From positions 71,986,707 through 72,050,706 of the forward strand of contig NC_081552.1 in assembly GCF_963082655.1 (NCBI RefSeq): DNA of 64,000 nt. The letters run 5' to 3'. Shown here piece after piece: positions 21,400-32,289 of this stretch. Position numbers and translations under genes: made by a program. The stretch's first letter is position 1; each line of letters starts with the position of its first letter. The notes under the pieces were generated by a model. The model ran no database searches and was not told the DNA's origin. It was given only the letters and a program-made list of their open reading frames with translations. Origin of the DNA: Stomoxys calcitrans (Eukaryota; Arthropoda; Insecta; Diptera; Muscidae).

Positions 21400-22520
21400 A
21401 TATCAATCAGATTGAAGAAGTCAGACGTTCGGAATATTCTGAAGCTCTTGTACAACTCACTGTTTCAAATTTTAGCGAAATCGGACAATAAATGCGGCTT
21501 TAATGGAGTTAAGACCTATTAAAGCCGCAGAACGGTCTATATGGCAGCTATATCTAAACAAAGTCCGATTTAGACCATATTCTTTTCGGATTTCAGGGGC
21601 CTTGGTACAAGTTCTAAATTTCAGTAAAATCGGGCAAGAAATGCGACGATATTCGGTCTGAATATTGGGAGCACTGATAAAAATCACTGTCCAAAATCAG
21701 GCTATAAATGCGGCTTTTATGGACTTAATACCCAGTAAAGGTAGATTGGTATAGATGAGAGCTGTATCTAAATAATGTCCTATATAGCCCATATTAGGTT
21801 CGGATATCGGGAGCCCCGGTACAACTCACTGTTCCAAATTCACCGAAAACGGACTGTAAATGCAGCTTTTATGAACTTAATGCCTAGAAACAGTAGATCG
21901 GCCTATATGGCGGCTATATGTAGATATGGCCCGATGAGGAAAAAATTAGGTTTAGACATCGGATGCTCTTGTACAACTCGCTGTTCCAAACTGCAATAAA
22001 ATCAGATAATAAATGCGGTTTTCATTGGCCTAAGACCCTGAATCGGCAGATTGGTCTAAATGGCACCAACAAAGTTCGGTGCGGACCATATTCTGTCCGA
22101 ATATTGGGAGCACCGAAAAAAATCACTGTACGAAATTTCAGCGACTATAAATGCGGCTGTTACGGACTTAATACCCAGGAACGGTAGATTGGCCTATATG
22201 TCAGCCATATCTAAATAAAGTCCTATATGGACCATATTCGGTTCCATATAGGACTGTTCGAAAGGCTGGGTTCAACTCTAATTTCAGAGATCTCGTTTAA
22301 CATATGTGGTTTTTATGAGTTTAAAACCCTAAATCGGCAGATCGGTTCGCATGGCAGCTACATATAGTCCGATCTTGTCCATTTAAGAACGGTGAAAAAG
22401 TGCGTGTCCGTGCCCAAGTACAGCTTTATAGCTCAATTTTAAGAATGTAGCGTGATTACAACTGACGGTCACACGGACAGATTCTTCTATGCGGAAGGTG
22501 GTACTAAAATATTAACCCAT
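21400..22520 (-). mobile_element. Decayed DINE-like B-type array with core
   Basis: About six to seven eroded units (phrases 'aaatgcggcttttatgg', 'ggcagctatatctaaa', 'caactcactgttccaaat') ending in a 'gtgattacaactgacgg..cacacggacag' core block near 22450-22475. Minus orientation, with both termini missing or unrecognisable. Unit indels are common, unlike the intact arrays. Confidence 0.6.
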
Positions 22521-23247
22521 GTTTACTTACAATGACTAGCAAGGAATATACTTTCTTGTAAAAAAATGCTTAAAGTATCATATCCCAATACACTGTTTAG
22601 GGAATGATGAGAAGTATATGAAGCTCAGCTTCTACCAAACGTTTGTTTATCTTTGCTCGATTTGCTCCTCTACTTACCGTTCTGCCTATATCCACTTCTA
22701 GGGTACTTGTGGGAGTTTCCATTGCCCATCCCTAGCATATATGTTATGAATCTAGCGAAAAGTAAACAGACCAAAAAAAAAAAAAAAACCAAAAGTATAA
22801 TGGGAAATAAAAAAAAATTAGTGACAAACAAATAAAAAAAAAAAAACAACATCAACTGATATCAGTTGCAACCCATATACAGGTGCTCGTGGTTTACTTA
22901 TCATCAATGCTAGAACACCGGGCACCAGCCAACAGCAAGCAAAGTTAGCATTAGCCAGAAGTTAGTAAAGAAATTGAGACCTTTAGTATACATTTCAAAT
23001 TGAAAAGGTTAAGGTTACCTTATATGAGGTGTTCTAGGGCGAGAAGGAAAAGTCAAAGTGTTAAGGAAATATACGCACCCCAACACTCTCGCAAAACACG
23101 ATCATTACAAGCTAATTTCCGTTGGAAGGGTAAATAAACAATCCACAGACATTATCTGACTAGTACTGAGAACATGTTGAGCAAAAAAAAAAAAAAAAAC
23201 ACCTTCAATTAAACGCTTCTTGCATTTTTGTTTTCTTTTTTCTTTAG
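22521..23247 (+). other. Probable intron upstream of the large host exon
   Basis: AT-rich with several A-tracts (22770-22850, 23180-23200) and a pyrimidine-rich tract TTTTGTTTTCTTTTTTCTTTAG ending at the acceptor 23246-23247. No upstream exon could be identified with confidence. Confidence 0.45.
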
Positions 23248-26183
23248 ACCAATTGTCATAGTTGATGACTTGAGTCAGCAGAAATCATCTTCCAGCTTAG
23301 CTGAGGTAGTGAAAACGGAACAAAAAGCAACGGAAGACGAAACGAAAACACCGGCTAATAATACCTCCTTGGTGAAATTAAAGAAGCCCGCTTTTATAGG
23401 AGTGCCTGTATTGCCACCCACTGTGCCCACTGAGCAGTTGGAGAATCTAAAAAAAAATTTGAAGGAAGCCAAGGCGATTGACAAAAAAATGAGCGAATCG
23501 AAGGAGGATGTAAAGATTATGACCATTAGTGGGGAAGGGGAGACGAATGAAAAGAGCGAAAATAGTGAGGAGAAACTAAAAGCAGGTGATAAGATAAAGC
23601 CTGATGAAGTAACCAAGGCCATTGAAGAAATTGATGGCTTGAAGTTACAGAAATCTGAAGCTGACACTGGAACTCCTCTACTGCAGTCCAAGGAAGCTAA
23701 GCCCACAGCTGAAATTCACTCAGCTTTTGAAAGCACAAAGGAAGAGCAAAAACAAGAACACAGCGAAGTTGTGAAGACTTCTTCCACCGCCATAAGCCAG
23801 GACAGTTCCCATGCCTGCCATTCCTCCCAGGAAATGACAACGGAAACTCAACATAGCACCATGAAAACCGAAACCAAAACTACCACGACTATGAAAAAGG
23901 TTATCAAATCATCATCGACCACCACGTCACAAGTGGTGGAAACAAATGTCAGCGATTTAAGTTTGGAGGCTATGCCTGAAGAACTTACACAGCTTATAAA
24001 CTCCTCCTCCAAGGCCACGGAGTCATCCATACCCGAGGAGTTTAAGAAAATGTTGACTGCCTCAAAATCTCCTTTGGAGAACAAAACGATTTCGTTTACC
24101 TTGCAACCCTATGCGGAACGAAAAGGCAACACCAAGATAACTGTGCTCGAAGAACGCCAATTTGAATCGGATCAAAAGGCCTATTCCGAGATAAGGACCA
24201 AGGACTCAAAAACCGGCGAGGAAAAGGTACAAAAATCCTCCGAAACTCATAAGGAGAGGGCCAAACTTAAGAAAGTCCAATCCCATGATAGTCTCGATGA
24301 TCAGGAGGCCTCAGCGAAACCGTTAACGGTTACCGCCCAAGCGGAAACACGATTATCGGAAGAGGCCCATAATCCACAAGATAAGCAAAGTATTGTCCGA
24401 GGTATTTTGAATTTATCGGAGTGTGGTAAACAAATGCAGCCGAACAACATGGGTGGGGTGGATATGGTGGAATGTGAACATCAGGTGTTGGAGACTTTTG
24501 AAGACTCCGAGCATACACTCTCCGCCGATAAAAAGGAGAACAAGCTAAACACTGAGGAGCAACCCAGCTTGATAAGAGAGATTTGTGAGACTTTGACTGT
24601 TTCCAAAGATGGTGATACCCAAGTGACCAAACATAGTGAGATCACCAAGGAGGTGCCCAATGAGGAGATCTTCAGGGCGGCCAAAGAAGAGCAGCTCTTT
24701 AAATCTGAAAGCCAAGAGAAGCTAAGCGACATAGACCATCAAAAGCAAAAGGCCAAAAGTTTGTTGGAAGATCAAACCCAGCAGCTGATTGAAGATGTGC
24801 TCAAGGATGCTGAGAAACAGGTTCTAAAGCAGACCGAAAAACAAAGACCAGTTTCAAAGAAGGGTCCCAAATTGGTTAAGAAAACCGAGGAGGAAAAGAA
24901 ATTGGAAATGGAGGCTCAAAAACTTATCGATAGCTATCAGAAGGTGCGCAAAGAAGCTGAGAAGCTATTCCAATATGATAGCTTCAAAGATGAGGACGAT
25001 GGTTTTGATTTGAGTGGTTTGGAAGAAAAGGATGAAAAGCCAATAAAGACAGAATCAATTCAACCCGAACAGATAATAGAGATTAAAGAAAACATAGAAA
25101 TTGAAAGTAAACCTGAAGATGCCGAAAAATCAGATAGTGACATTTTGTCATCCCCTGTAGTCATATCTCCCAGTTCCTCGGAAGATTTCCTTAAAGAAGA
25201 ACCCAGTTACGTGTTGCACAAAAATATACTTGAAGAAAACAAAGTAGAGGAAAATCTGGATCGCAAGGAAACACAAGAAGAATCCCAAATTGCAGAAATT
25301 GTAAACCACATAGATAAAGAGGTAACTTCCCCTAAGGAAACTGTCCCCCTTAGTCCTGGCGGAACCAAGGAAATCATAGAAATTGAGGAAATAACCACTG
25401 AGGAAATAGTTCTGAAATCTGTCAAGATTTCTCCCAAAGCCCATACGAAACTCTCTCCCAAAACTTCTCCTAAACTTTCACCCAAATTAAAGAAAAGCGA
25501 AAAGAAATCCAAACATGAGACGGATACCACACAAGAGGAATCCACTTCATCTAAACTCAAACCCAAACCAGCTCCCAAGCCCAAACCTCCAGTTCCACAA
25601 CGCAGAGGTAGTGCTGATATCGTTAAACCCATACCCAAGAGAAGAGGTTCTCTGGAGACATCTACCACTGTTATATCACCTAAAGAGTTAAAAGAGGAAA
25701 TCAAAACCACAACTCCGATTATTGAAATGCCCACACCCATGGAGCGTATAATAGTGGGTGTAGAACATCACATTGTTATACCCACGGCAGTGTTGAAAAG
25801 TGATCCCACACCTACAACGTCACCAGTTGCAACCGTACCTTCCCAAATGGTCATAACATTGGCCAGTGAAAATTTACCTTCGGTGGTTGAAAACCAATCG
25901 CCCATACAATCAAATTTCCCCTTGCTAACACAAACTGCTTCGGGAGATCTATTGGAGACCATACATTTGCCAAATGTCTCTTCAGCCTCGGATGTGACAC
26001 AAGCGGCTAGGGATATTTTAACCTCTTCTTCGATGGATTCTATACAAAGTGTAACGGAAACAATTGAAGACCATGAAGTGACCACCATGCCCACAACTGA
26101 TGAGGAGGAATCTTTGAAATCATTGGAGCAGGATACCCTGGAGATGAAAGTTGCCGAGGAGCGAGATAAGAATAAAATTGAAG
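23248..26183 (+). CDS. Large exon of host gene, disordered Lys/Glu/Ser-rich protein
   Basis: Open for about 979 codons and bounded by a good acceptor (TTTCTTTAG|ACC, 23247/23248) and donor (GAAG|GTGAGT, 26183/26184), with entry phase 2 and exit phase 1. The frame has no plausible early ATG, so earlier exons must exist. The product is low complexity: Thr/Ser runs (TETKTTTTMKK near 23870), charged helices (LEMEAQKLIDSYQK near 24900-24950), an acidic patch DEDDGFDLSGLEEKDE (about 24990), SPK repeats (KLSPKTSPKLSPKLKK, about 25450) and a proline-rich SH3-ligand-like segment KPAPKPKPPVPQRRGS (about 25565). Codon use is clean and gene-like, unlike its surroundings. The composition suits a large cytoskeletal or scaffolding protein, but I do not recognise the gene. 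Confidence 0.88.
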
Positions 26184-26250
26184 GTGAGTAGAAAGATTGT
26201 TTTAAATATCATTTAAGGATTTACATTGAACTTTTATTGAAATTCTTTAG
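26184..26250 (+). other. Predicted 67-bp intron
   Basis: GTGAGTAGAAAG at the 5' side and a pyrimidine-rich TTTATTGAAATTCTTTAG acceptor. Length is in the classic range for short fly introns. An alternative acceptor (TTTTTTCAG at 26272) would lead to an immediate stop. Confidence 0.6.
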
Positions 26251-26303
26251 AAGACTCGACAACTTTTTTCAGGCAATTAATTTCCAGGAACAAAATAGTT
26301 TGA
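26251..26303 (+). CDS. Predicted terminal exon of the host gene
   Basis: Joining the G at 26183 to AA at 26251 keeps the frame and adds 17 residues (EEDSTTFFRQLISRNKIV, counting the junction codon) before TGA at 26301-26303. The acidic start continues the charged style of the large exon. An AATAAA 20 bp after the stop supports this as the real gene end. If it is not, the next exon would lie beyond several transposon copies. Confidence 0.55.
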
Positions 26304-26322
26304 CCGATATCTGCTCAAATTA

Positions 26323-26328
26323 AATAAA
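26323..26328 (+). terminator. Poly(A) signal AATAAA of the host gene
   Basis: AATAAA twenty bases after the predicted stop codon, immediately before an A-tract and the start of a DINE-like insertion at about 26332. The insertion may supply downstream cleavage sequence. Confidence 0.5.
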
Positions 26329-26331
26329 AAA

Positions 26332-27997
26332 AACAAGTAAAAACGTGCTAAGTTCGGCCGGGCCGAATCTTATATACCCTCCACCATGGATCGCATTTGT
26401 CGAGTTCTTTCCTGGCATCTCTTCTTAGGCAAAAAAGGATATAAGAAAAGAGTTGCTCTGCTATTAAAACGATATCAAGATATGGTCCGGTTCGGACCAC
26501 AATTAAATTATATGTTGGAGACCTGTGTAAAATTTCAGCCAATTCGTATAAGAATTGCGTCCATTGGGGCTCACGAAGTAAAATAGAGAGAACGATTTAT
26601 ATGGGATCTGTATCGGGCTATAGAACGATTCAGACCATTATAAACACGTTTGTTGATGGTCATGAGAGGATCCGTCGTACAAAATTTCTGGCATATCGGA
26701 TAATAATTGCGACCTCTAGGGGTCAAGAAGTCAAGATCCCAGATCGGTTTATATGCCAGCTATATCAGGTTATGAACCGATTTGAACCTTATTTGACACA
26801 GTTGTTGAAAGTAAAAATAAAATATGTCATGCAAAATTTCAGCCAAATCGGATAGGAATTGCGCCATCTAAAAGCTCAAGAAGTCAAATCCCCAGATCAG
26901 TTTATATGACAGCTATATCAGGTTATGGACCGATTTCAACCATACTTGGCACAGTTGTTGGATATTATAACGAAATACTTCGTGCAAAAATTCATTCAAA
27001 TCGGATAAGAATTGTGCCCTCTAGAGGCTCAAGAAGTCAAGACCCAAGATCGGTTTATATGGCAGCTATATCAGGTTATGGACCGATTTGAACCATACTT
27101 GGCACAGTTGTTGGGTATCATAACAAAACACGTCGTGCAAAATTCCATTCCATTCGGATAAGAATTGGGCCCCCTAGAGGCTCAAGAAGTCAAGACCCAA
27201 GATCGGTGTATATGGCAGCTATATCAGGTTATGGGCCGATTTGAATCATACTTGGCACAGTTGTTGGATATCATAACAAAACACGTCGTGCACAATTTCA
27301 TTCTGATCGGATAAGAATTGTGCACGCTAGAGGCTCAAGAAGTCAAGACCCAAGATCGGTTTATATGACAGCTATATCAGGTTATGAACCGATTTCCACC
27401 ATACTTGGCACAGTTGTTGGATATCATAACAAAACACGTCGTGCGAAATTCCATTCCTATCGGATAAGAATTGCGCACTCTAGAGGCTCAAGAAGTCAAG
27501 ACCCAAGATCGGTTTATATGGCAGCTATATCAGGTTATGGACCGATTTGAACTATACTTGGCGCAGTTGTTGGATATCATAACAAAACACGTCGTGCAAA
27601 AATTCATTCCAATCGGATAAGAATTGCGCACTCTAGAGGCTCAAGAAGTCAAGACCCAAGATCGGTTTATATGGCAGCTATATCAAAACATGGACCGATA
27701 TGGCCCATTTACAATACCAACCGACCTACACTAATAAGAAGTATTTGTGCAAAATTTCAAGCGGCTAGCTTTACTCCTTCGGAAGTTAGCGTACTTTCGA
27801 CAGACAGACGGACGGACGGACGGACGGACGGACGGACGGACGGACGGACAGACGGACGGACATGGCTAGATCGACATAAAATTTCACGACGATCAAGAAT
27901 ATATATACTTTATGGGGTCTCAGACGAATATTTCGAGTAGTTACAAACAGAATGACGAAATTAGTATACCCCCCATCTTATGGTGGAGGGTATAAAA
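26332..27997 (-). mobile_element. DINE-1/Helentron-like element, A type, copy A1
   Basis: Minus orientation. The 3' terminus (read here first) is ACAAGTAAAAACGTGC plus the palindrome TTCGGCCGGGCCGAA (26354-26368). Then come eight unit starts 153 bp apart (about 26593 to 27663), a long (GGAC)n core at 27804-27860, and a 5' block with ATATATACTTTATGGGG and CCATCTTATGGTGGAGGG. Terminal hairpin, tandem core and microsatellite match the known layout of DINE-1/HINE elements in flies. No protein is encoded: the open frames here are the 51-codon unit repeated. It is almost identical to 34760-36559. Confidence 0.8.
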
Positions 27998-29003
27998 ACA
28001 AGTAAAAGCGTGCTAAGTTCGGCCGGGCCGAATCTTATATACCCTCCACCATGGATCGCATTTGTCTAGTTCTTTTTCCGGTATCTCTTCTTAGGCAAAA
28101 AAAGGATATAAGAAAAGATTTGTTCTGCCATTAGAGCGATACCAAGATATGGTCCGGTTTGGACCACAATTAAATTATATGTTGGAGACCTGTGTAAAAT
28201 GTCAGCCAATTCGAATAAGAATTGCGCCTTTTAGGGGCTCAAGAAGTAAAATAGAGAGATCGATTTATATGGGAGCTGTATCGGGCTATGGACCCATTCA
28301 GACCATAATAAACGTTGATGGTCATGAGAGAATCCTTCGTACAAAATTTCAAACAAATCGGATAATAATTGCGACCTCTAGAGGCTCAAGAAGTCAAGAT
28401 CCCAGATCGGTTTATATGACAGCTATATGAGGTTATGAACCGATTTGAATCTTATTTGACACAATTGTTGAAAGTAAGAATAAAATACGTCTTGCAAAAT
28501 TTCAGGCAAATCGCATAGAAATTGCGCCCTCTAGAAGCTCAAGAAGTCAAGTCCCCAGAACTGTTTATACGACAGCTATATCAGGTTATGAACCGATTTG
28601 TACCATACCTGGCACAATTGTTGGATATCATAACAACATACTACGAGCAAAATTTCATTCCAATCGGATAAGAATTGCGCACTCTAGAGGCTCAAGAAGT
28701 CAAGACACAAGATCGGTTTATATGGCAGCTATATCAAAACATGGACCGATATGGCCCACTTACAATACCAACCGATCTACACTAATAAGAAGTATTTGTG
28801 CAAAATTTCATGCGGCTAGCTTTACTCCTCCGGAAGTTAGCGTGCTTTCGACAGACAGACGGACGGACGGACGGACGGACATGGCTAGTTCGACATAAAA
28901 TGTCGCGACGATCAAGAATATATATACCTTATGAGGTCTCAGACGAAAATTTCGAGTAGTTACAAACAGAATGACCCCCCATCCTATGGTGGAGGGCATA
29001 AAA
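27998..29003 (-). mobile_element. DINE-like A-type element, copy A2 (tandem with A1)
   Basis: Starts exactly where A1 ends (TATAAAAACAAGTAAAAGCG) with its own palindrome TTCGGCCGGGCCGAA. It holds about four 153-bp units, a short (GGAC)n core near 28858 and the GGTGGAGGGCATA end. More divergent than A1. Confidence 0.78.
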
Positions 29004-29876
29004 AAAACATCTAAAAGCGTGCTAAGTTCGGCCGAGACGAATCCTATGTACCCTCCACCACGAATCGCATTTGTCAAGATTTTTGTTCCGTATCTCTTTA
29101 TAGGCAAACAACGGATAAGAGAAAAAATTGTCATGCTATTGGAGCTATTTCAGATTACGAGGCAATTCGGGTCACACCTTTTTTGGATAATGGTTTAGAT
29201 GGACCATACTAGAAGTCATTGTGCAAAAGTTCATCTACATCGAATAAGAATCGTGCCTTATAAGGGCTCAAGAAGACAAATGGGGCGACCGGCTTTTTAT
29301 GGGAGCTATATCAGATTATGAACCTATTTTGACCATACTTTGCACGGCTGTTGGAAGCCATGGTAAAACTTTACTTGCAAATGTTTACCTAAATCGGGAG
29401 GTCATTGCGCCTTCTAGAGGCTCAAGAAATCAAATCTGAAGATCGGTTTATATAGCAGCTATATGAGGTTATGAACCGATTAAGACCATACTTAGCACAA
29501 TTATTGGAAATTAAAACAAAATACCTTGGGCGAAAGAAGTCAAGATCTGCGGATGGTTTATATGGCAGCTGTCTCAGTTTATAAACCCATCTAGACCATT
29601 CTAGGGACAGTTATTGGAATTATTGTACAAAGAAAACGCCTCATGCAAATTTTCAGACAGTTGGGATAAGTGTTGCGCCCTCTACAGACTGAAGAAGTCA
29701 AATTTCGAGATCGGTTGTTATGGCAGCTAATCAGGTTATGAACCGATTAAAACTATGCTTGGATGTCAAAACAAAATACCTCATGCGAAATTTCAACCAA
29801 ATCGGATAAGAACTGTGCCCTCTAGAGGCTGAGCAAGTCAAATATTTACAATACCAACCAACCAACACTAATAGGA

Positions 29877-29910
29877 AGGTCTTTGACATTTCGCATAATG
29901 TCAAAGACCT
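29877..29910. repeat. Perfect 14-bp hairpin, 6-base loop
   Basis: AGGTCTTTGACATT, loop TCGCAT, then AATGTCAAAGACCT. It marks the exact point where homology to the DINE-like element is lost, so it may be a rearrangement scar. Confidence 0.85.
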
Positions 29911-30170
29911 ACATAGAAAATAAAAACTCTAAGAAAAATCCAACTACCCAATTTGTATTTGAAACTTCAAATTCTCTACGAATTTTAGCATTGAATTGAA
30001 GACTTGTTGAATTAGTTTCGTAGAGACTTGAGAGAAAAAATAATTGAAAGTTTGTGAATTTTCAGCAAATTCTTTTCTTAAGTTAGTTTTTAAAACACGC
30101 CAGCTACCTACCATGCAGCACACAGACTCCCATGCCCATGTTTTTTTCTTTAAACTTAGTTTAGAAATTT
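29911..30170. other. AT-rich unassigned segment
   Basis: No gene or known repeat. Contains a weak inverted pair CTCTACGAA ... TTCGTAGAG around 29977-30025. Confidence 0.35.
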
Positions 30171-30174
30171 CGGC

Positions 30175-31066
30175 TAAAGACCCATTGATAAGTATACCGA
30201 TCTGCTTAGAATTACTTCCTGATTCGATTTAGCTATGTCCGTCGTTACAGGTCGCATTTATTTTCCGATTGTCATGAAATTTTGCACAAGTCTCTTTTTT
30301 GGCCCATAGACAAACGCTATTGATTTTGAACAAAATCGGTTCAGATTTAGATATAGCTCCCATCTTTCATCCGATATGGCCTTTTAAGGCTGTAGAAGCC
30401 ACAATTCTGGTCCGATATCTATAACATTTGGCAAGAGGTGATTTATTTGTGTGCAAAATTTCATGAAAGTCGGTTCAGTTTTAGCTATAGCTCCCATATA
30501 TAACATTCATCCGGTATGGCCTGGCATCGGGTGCTTATTTGACGTCTTCATATGTGTGCCAAATTCCAGTCCGATCTTAATAAGATCCAGTACGAGGTGT
30601 TTTATTTGACGTCTTAATACGTGTCCAAAATTTCATAAAATTCGGTTTAGATTCAGACTTTCGCCTGTATAAACCACGAGACGTTTTATTTGACGTTCCA
30701 ATACGTGCGCAACATTTTATTAAAATCGGCCCAGATTTAGATATAGTTCCGATGTATATAATTTTGGTCTCATCTCTACAATCTACGACGTGAGATGTTC
30801 TATTTGACGTCCCAGTGTGTGTCATCAAAATTGCCACAGGTTTCGATATAACTCCCATGTAATCTTTTATCCGATATGGTCTTTTAGGGAGGTGGATATC
30901 TAAATTTGTTGTCCTATCGTAGGAAAATCTTACAAGGTTCTATTTGATATTTCAATAGGTATCCAAATTAAAGTCTGACTAAATTTCGAGATAAGTTCTA
31001 CATATCAAAGGTACTACGTACACCAGGTGGTGTAGGGTGTTATATAGTCGGCTCCGCCCGACTTTT
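30175..31066 (+). mobile_element. Divergent DINE-like element with GTCGGC terminal stem
   Basis: Repeating phrases 'cggttcagatttagatatagctccc' (in parts) and 'catccgatatggcc' recur every 110-150 bp in plus orientation. The end near 31020-31066 reads CCAGGTGGTGTAGGGTG followed by AGTCGGCTCCGCCCGACTTTT, a hairpin of different sequence from the A/B types. A similar terminal variant (AAGTCGGGCGAAGCCGACCTT) is at 50900. No coding. Confidence 0.55.
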
Positions 31067-31390
31067 GAGACATTTATTACTGTGCAGCAAAGCACATGTG
31101 GTGGCTGCAGCCGTCAAAAATTCGGTCCGCAATCGTCTACGATTTCGGTCTCAATTCGGTACGACATGAAATTTCCCATCAGAATTTCCCTGGAATTTTG
31201 CTCTGACATTTTTCTGATATCGGTTCGATATGGCGTTAAATATATCAGATTTCCCTCAGCCGTGTCGTCTCGACAATATGACAAGCACTTCCCTCGTATT
31301 TAGTTGCGATGTCGGTTAGACATCGTATCCGATATCGAATGATTCATCCGATTGTTGGACCGAAATCGGAAAATTTTGTTAGCTGGGCTG
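31067..31390. repeat. Dispersed repeat family D, copy 1
   Basis: Shares 'ttcggtacgacatg', 'tatcagatttccctc' and a GGGCTG/GGGTTTG end with 36820-37150. Rich in CGACA/GTCGG words. Family unknown. Confidence 0.45.
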
Positions 31391-31688
31391 TTATTATATG
31401 TTGGCTTGCAAAGACCTTGCCTTTCGACGACAAACTAGTACTTTCGGTCGCTGAGATTCAAAATAAATTGTTGAAGGAAAATTAACAAATTTTGTCGTAG
31501 TTGTTTCGACAAAAGTTGTTTTTCCAAATTATTTTTATCTGTGTAGGTTTTATCATACGAAAGTAAGCGTGCTTTCGATGGACAGACAGACGAACAGACA
31601 TGGCTAAATCGATCGATCAATATTTCGATTTGTTACAAACAGAATGACGAAATTGGTATGTTTTTTACCGATGGTGGAGGGTATAAAA

Positions 31689-32289
31689 ATTGACTCAGTT
31701 AGTCCGCTTACATTTTTGGGTTATAAGGGTTTGGGCTTCGGAATTCTGGACCTCCCGATGTGAAAACCGGAGCCTCCTTCCTATAGACACATCTAGGCAG
31801 TATCACGAAATCAGAAAAGACTGATCTTGATAGTGACTTAATCGGGCCAAACCGGTACGTACAACCGGCGGCCATAGTGCTTCCCATAGGCCAAATTGGG
31901 CCGTATCGGGGTTGTAGAGTTCTCGTCATCTATTTGTTTGCTAAATTTCTGTTAAATACGTAGATCTTAAACGTTTTGCTTGACATCCACTGGAGGTGAT
32001 TTGAATGACTGCTGCAAGTCTGTCGACGGTCTGAACAGTACCAACAATGCAGTGGCTACTGCTTTGGCAACATATTCTTGTATCTTCTAACGGGAAGAAT
32101 CTTTGTCACCCAATAGAGGTGGAGAAAATCAAAAGTAACCGGTGAGCAGAGCGGACGTGTTTCATTTCGCCCGTCAAAAAACATATCTATGTCTCGGAAT
32201 ATTTGTATTGTAAAGTCTTTCAGGAGTAGGCTCAAAATGGGCTCAAAAGTTTCTACAGCTGCGGTGGTGCTATAGGTGTGGGTATCTTG
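31689..32289 (+). other. Unassigned; possible 5' leader of the LINE
   Basis: Moderate GC, no open frame of note. Being directly upstream of the LINE ORF1 remnant, it may include its 5' UTR. Confidence 0.35.

Larger units (their letters stand above)
29007..31688 (-). mobile_element. DINE-like A-type element, copy A3, interrupted
   Basis: Third member of the head-to-tail series; the terminal palindrome has decayed (TTCGGCCGAGACGAA). Degenerate units run to about 29875. The element resumes near 31555 with AAGCGTGCTTTCGATGGACAG and ends ACCGATGGTGGAGGGTATA. The interval holds a perfect hairpin, a second DINE-like variant and a family-D repeat, annotated separately. Confidence 0.65.

Noticed and set aside
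25207..25740. 177-codon minus-strand frame under the host exon
   Set aside because: Antisense shadow of the Lys/Glu-rich frame (hence Leu/Ser/Val-rich).
27320..27550. Small protein genes with a 51-residue repeat in the DINE-like arrays
   Set aside because: The frames stay open only because the 153-bp unit is divisible by three. They recur in all copies, with no start context or known domain. The length constancy itself is reported as a finding.
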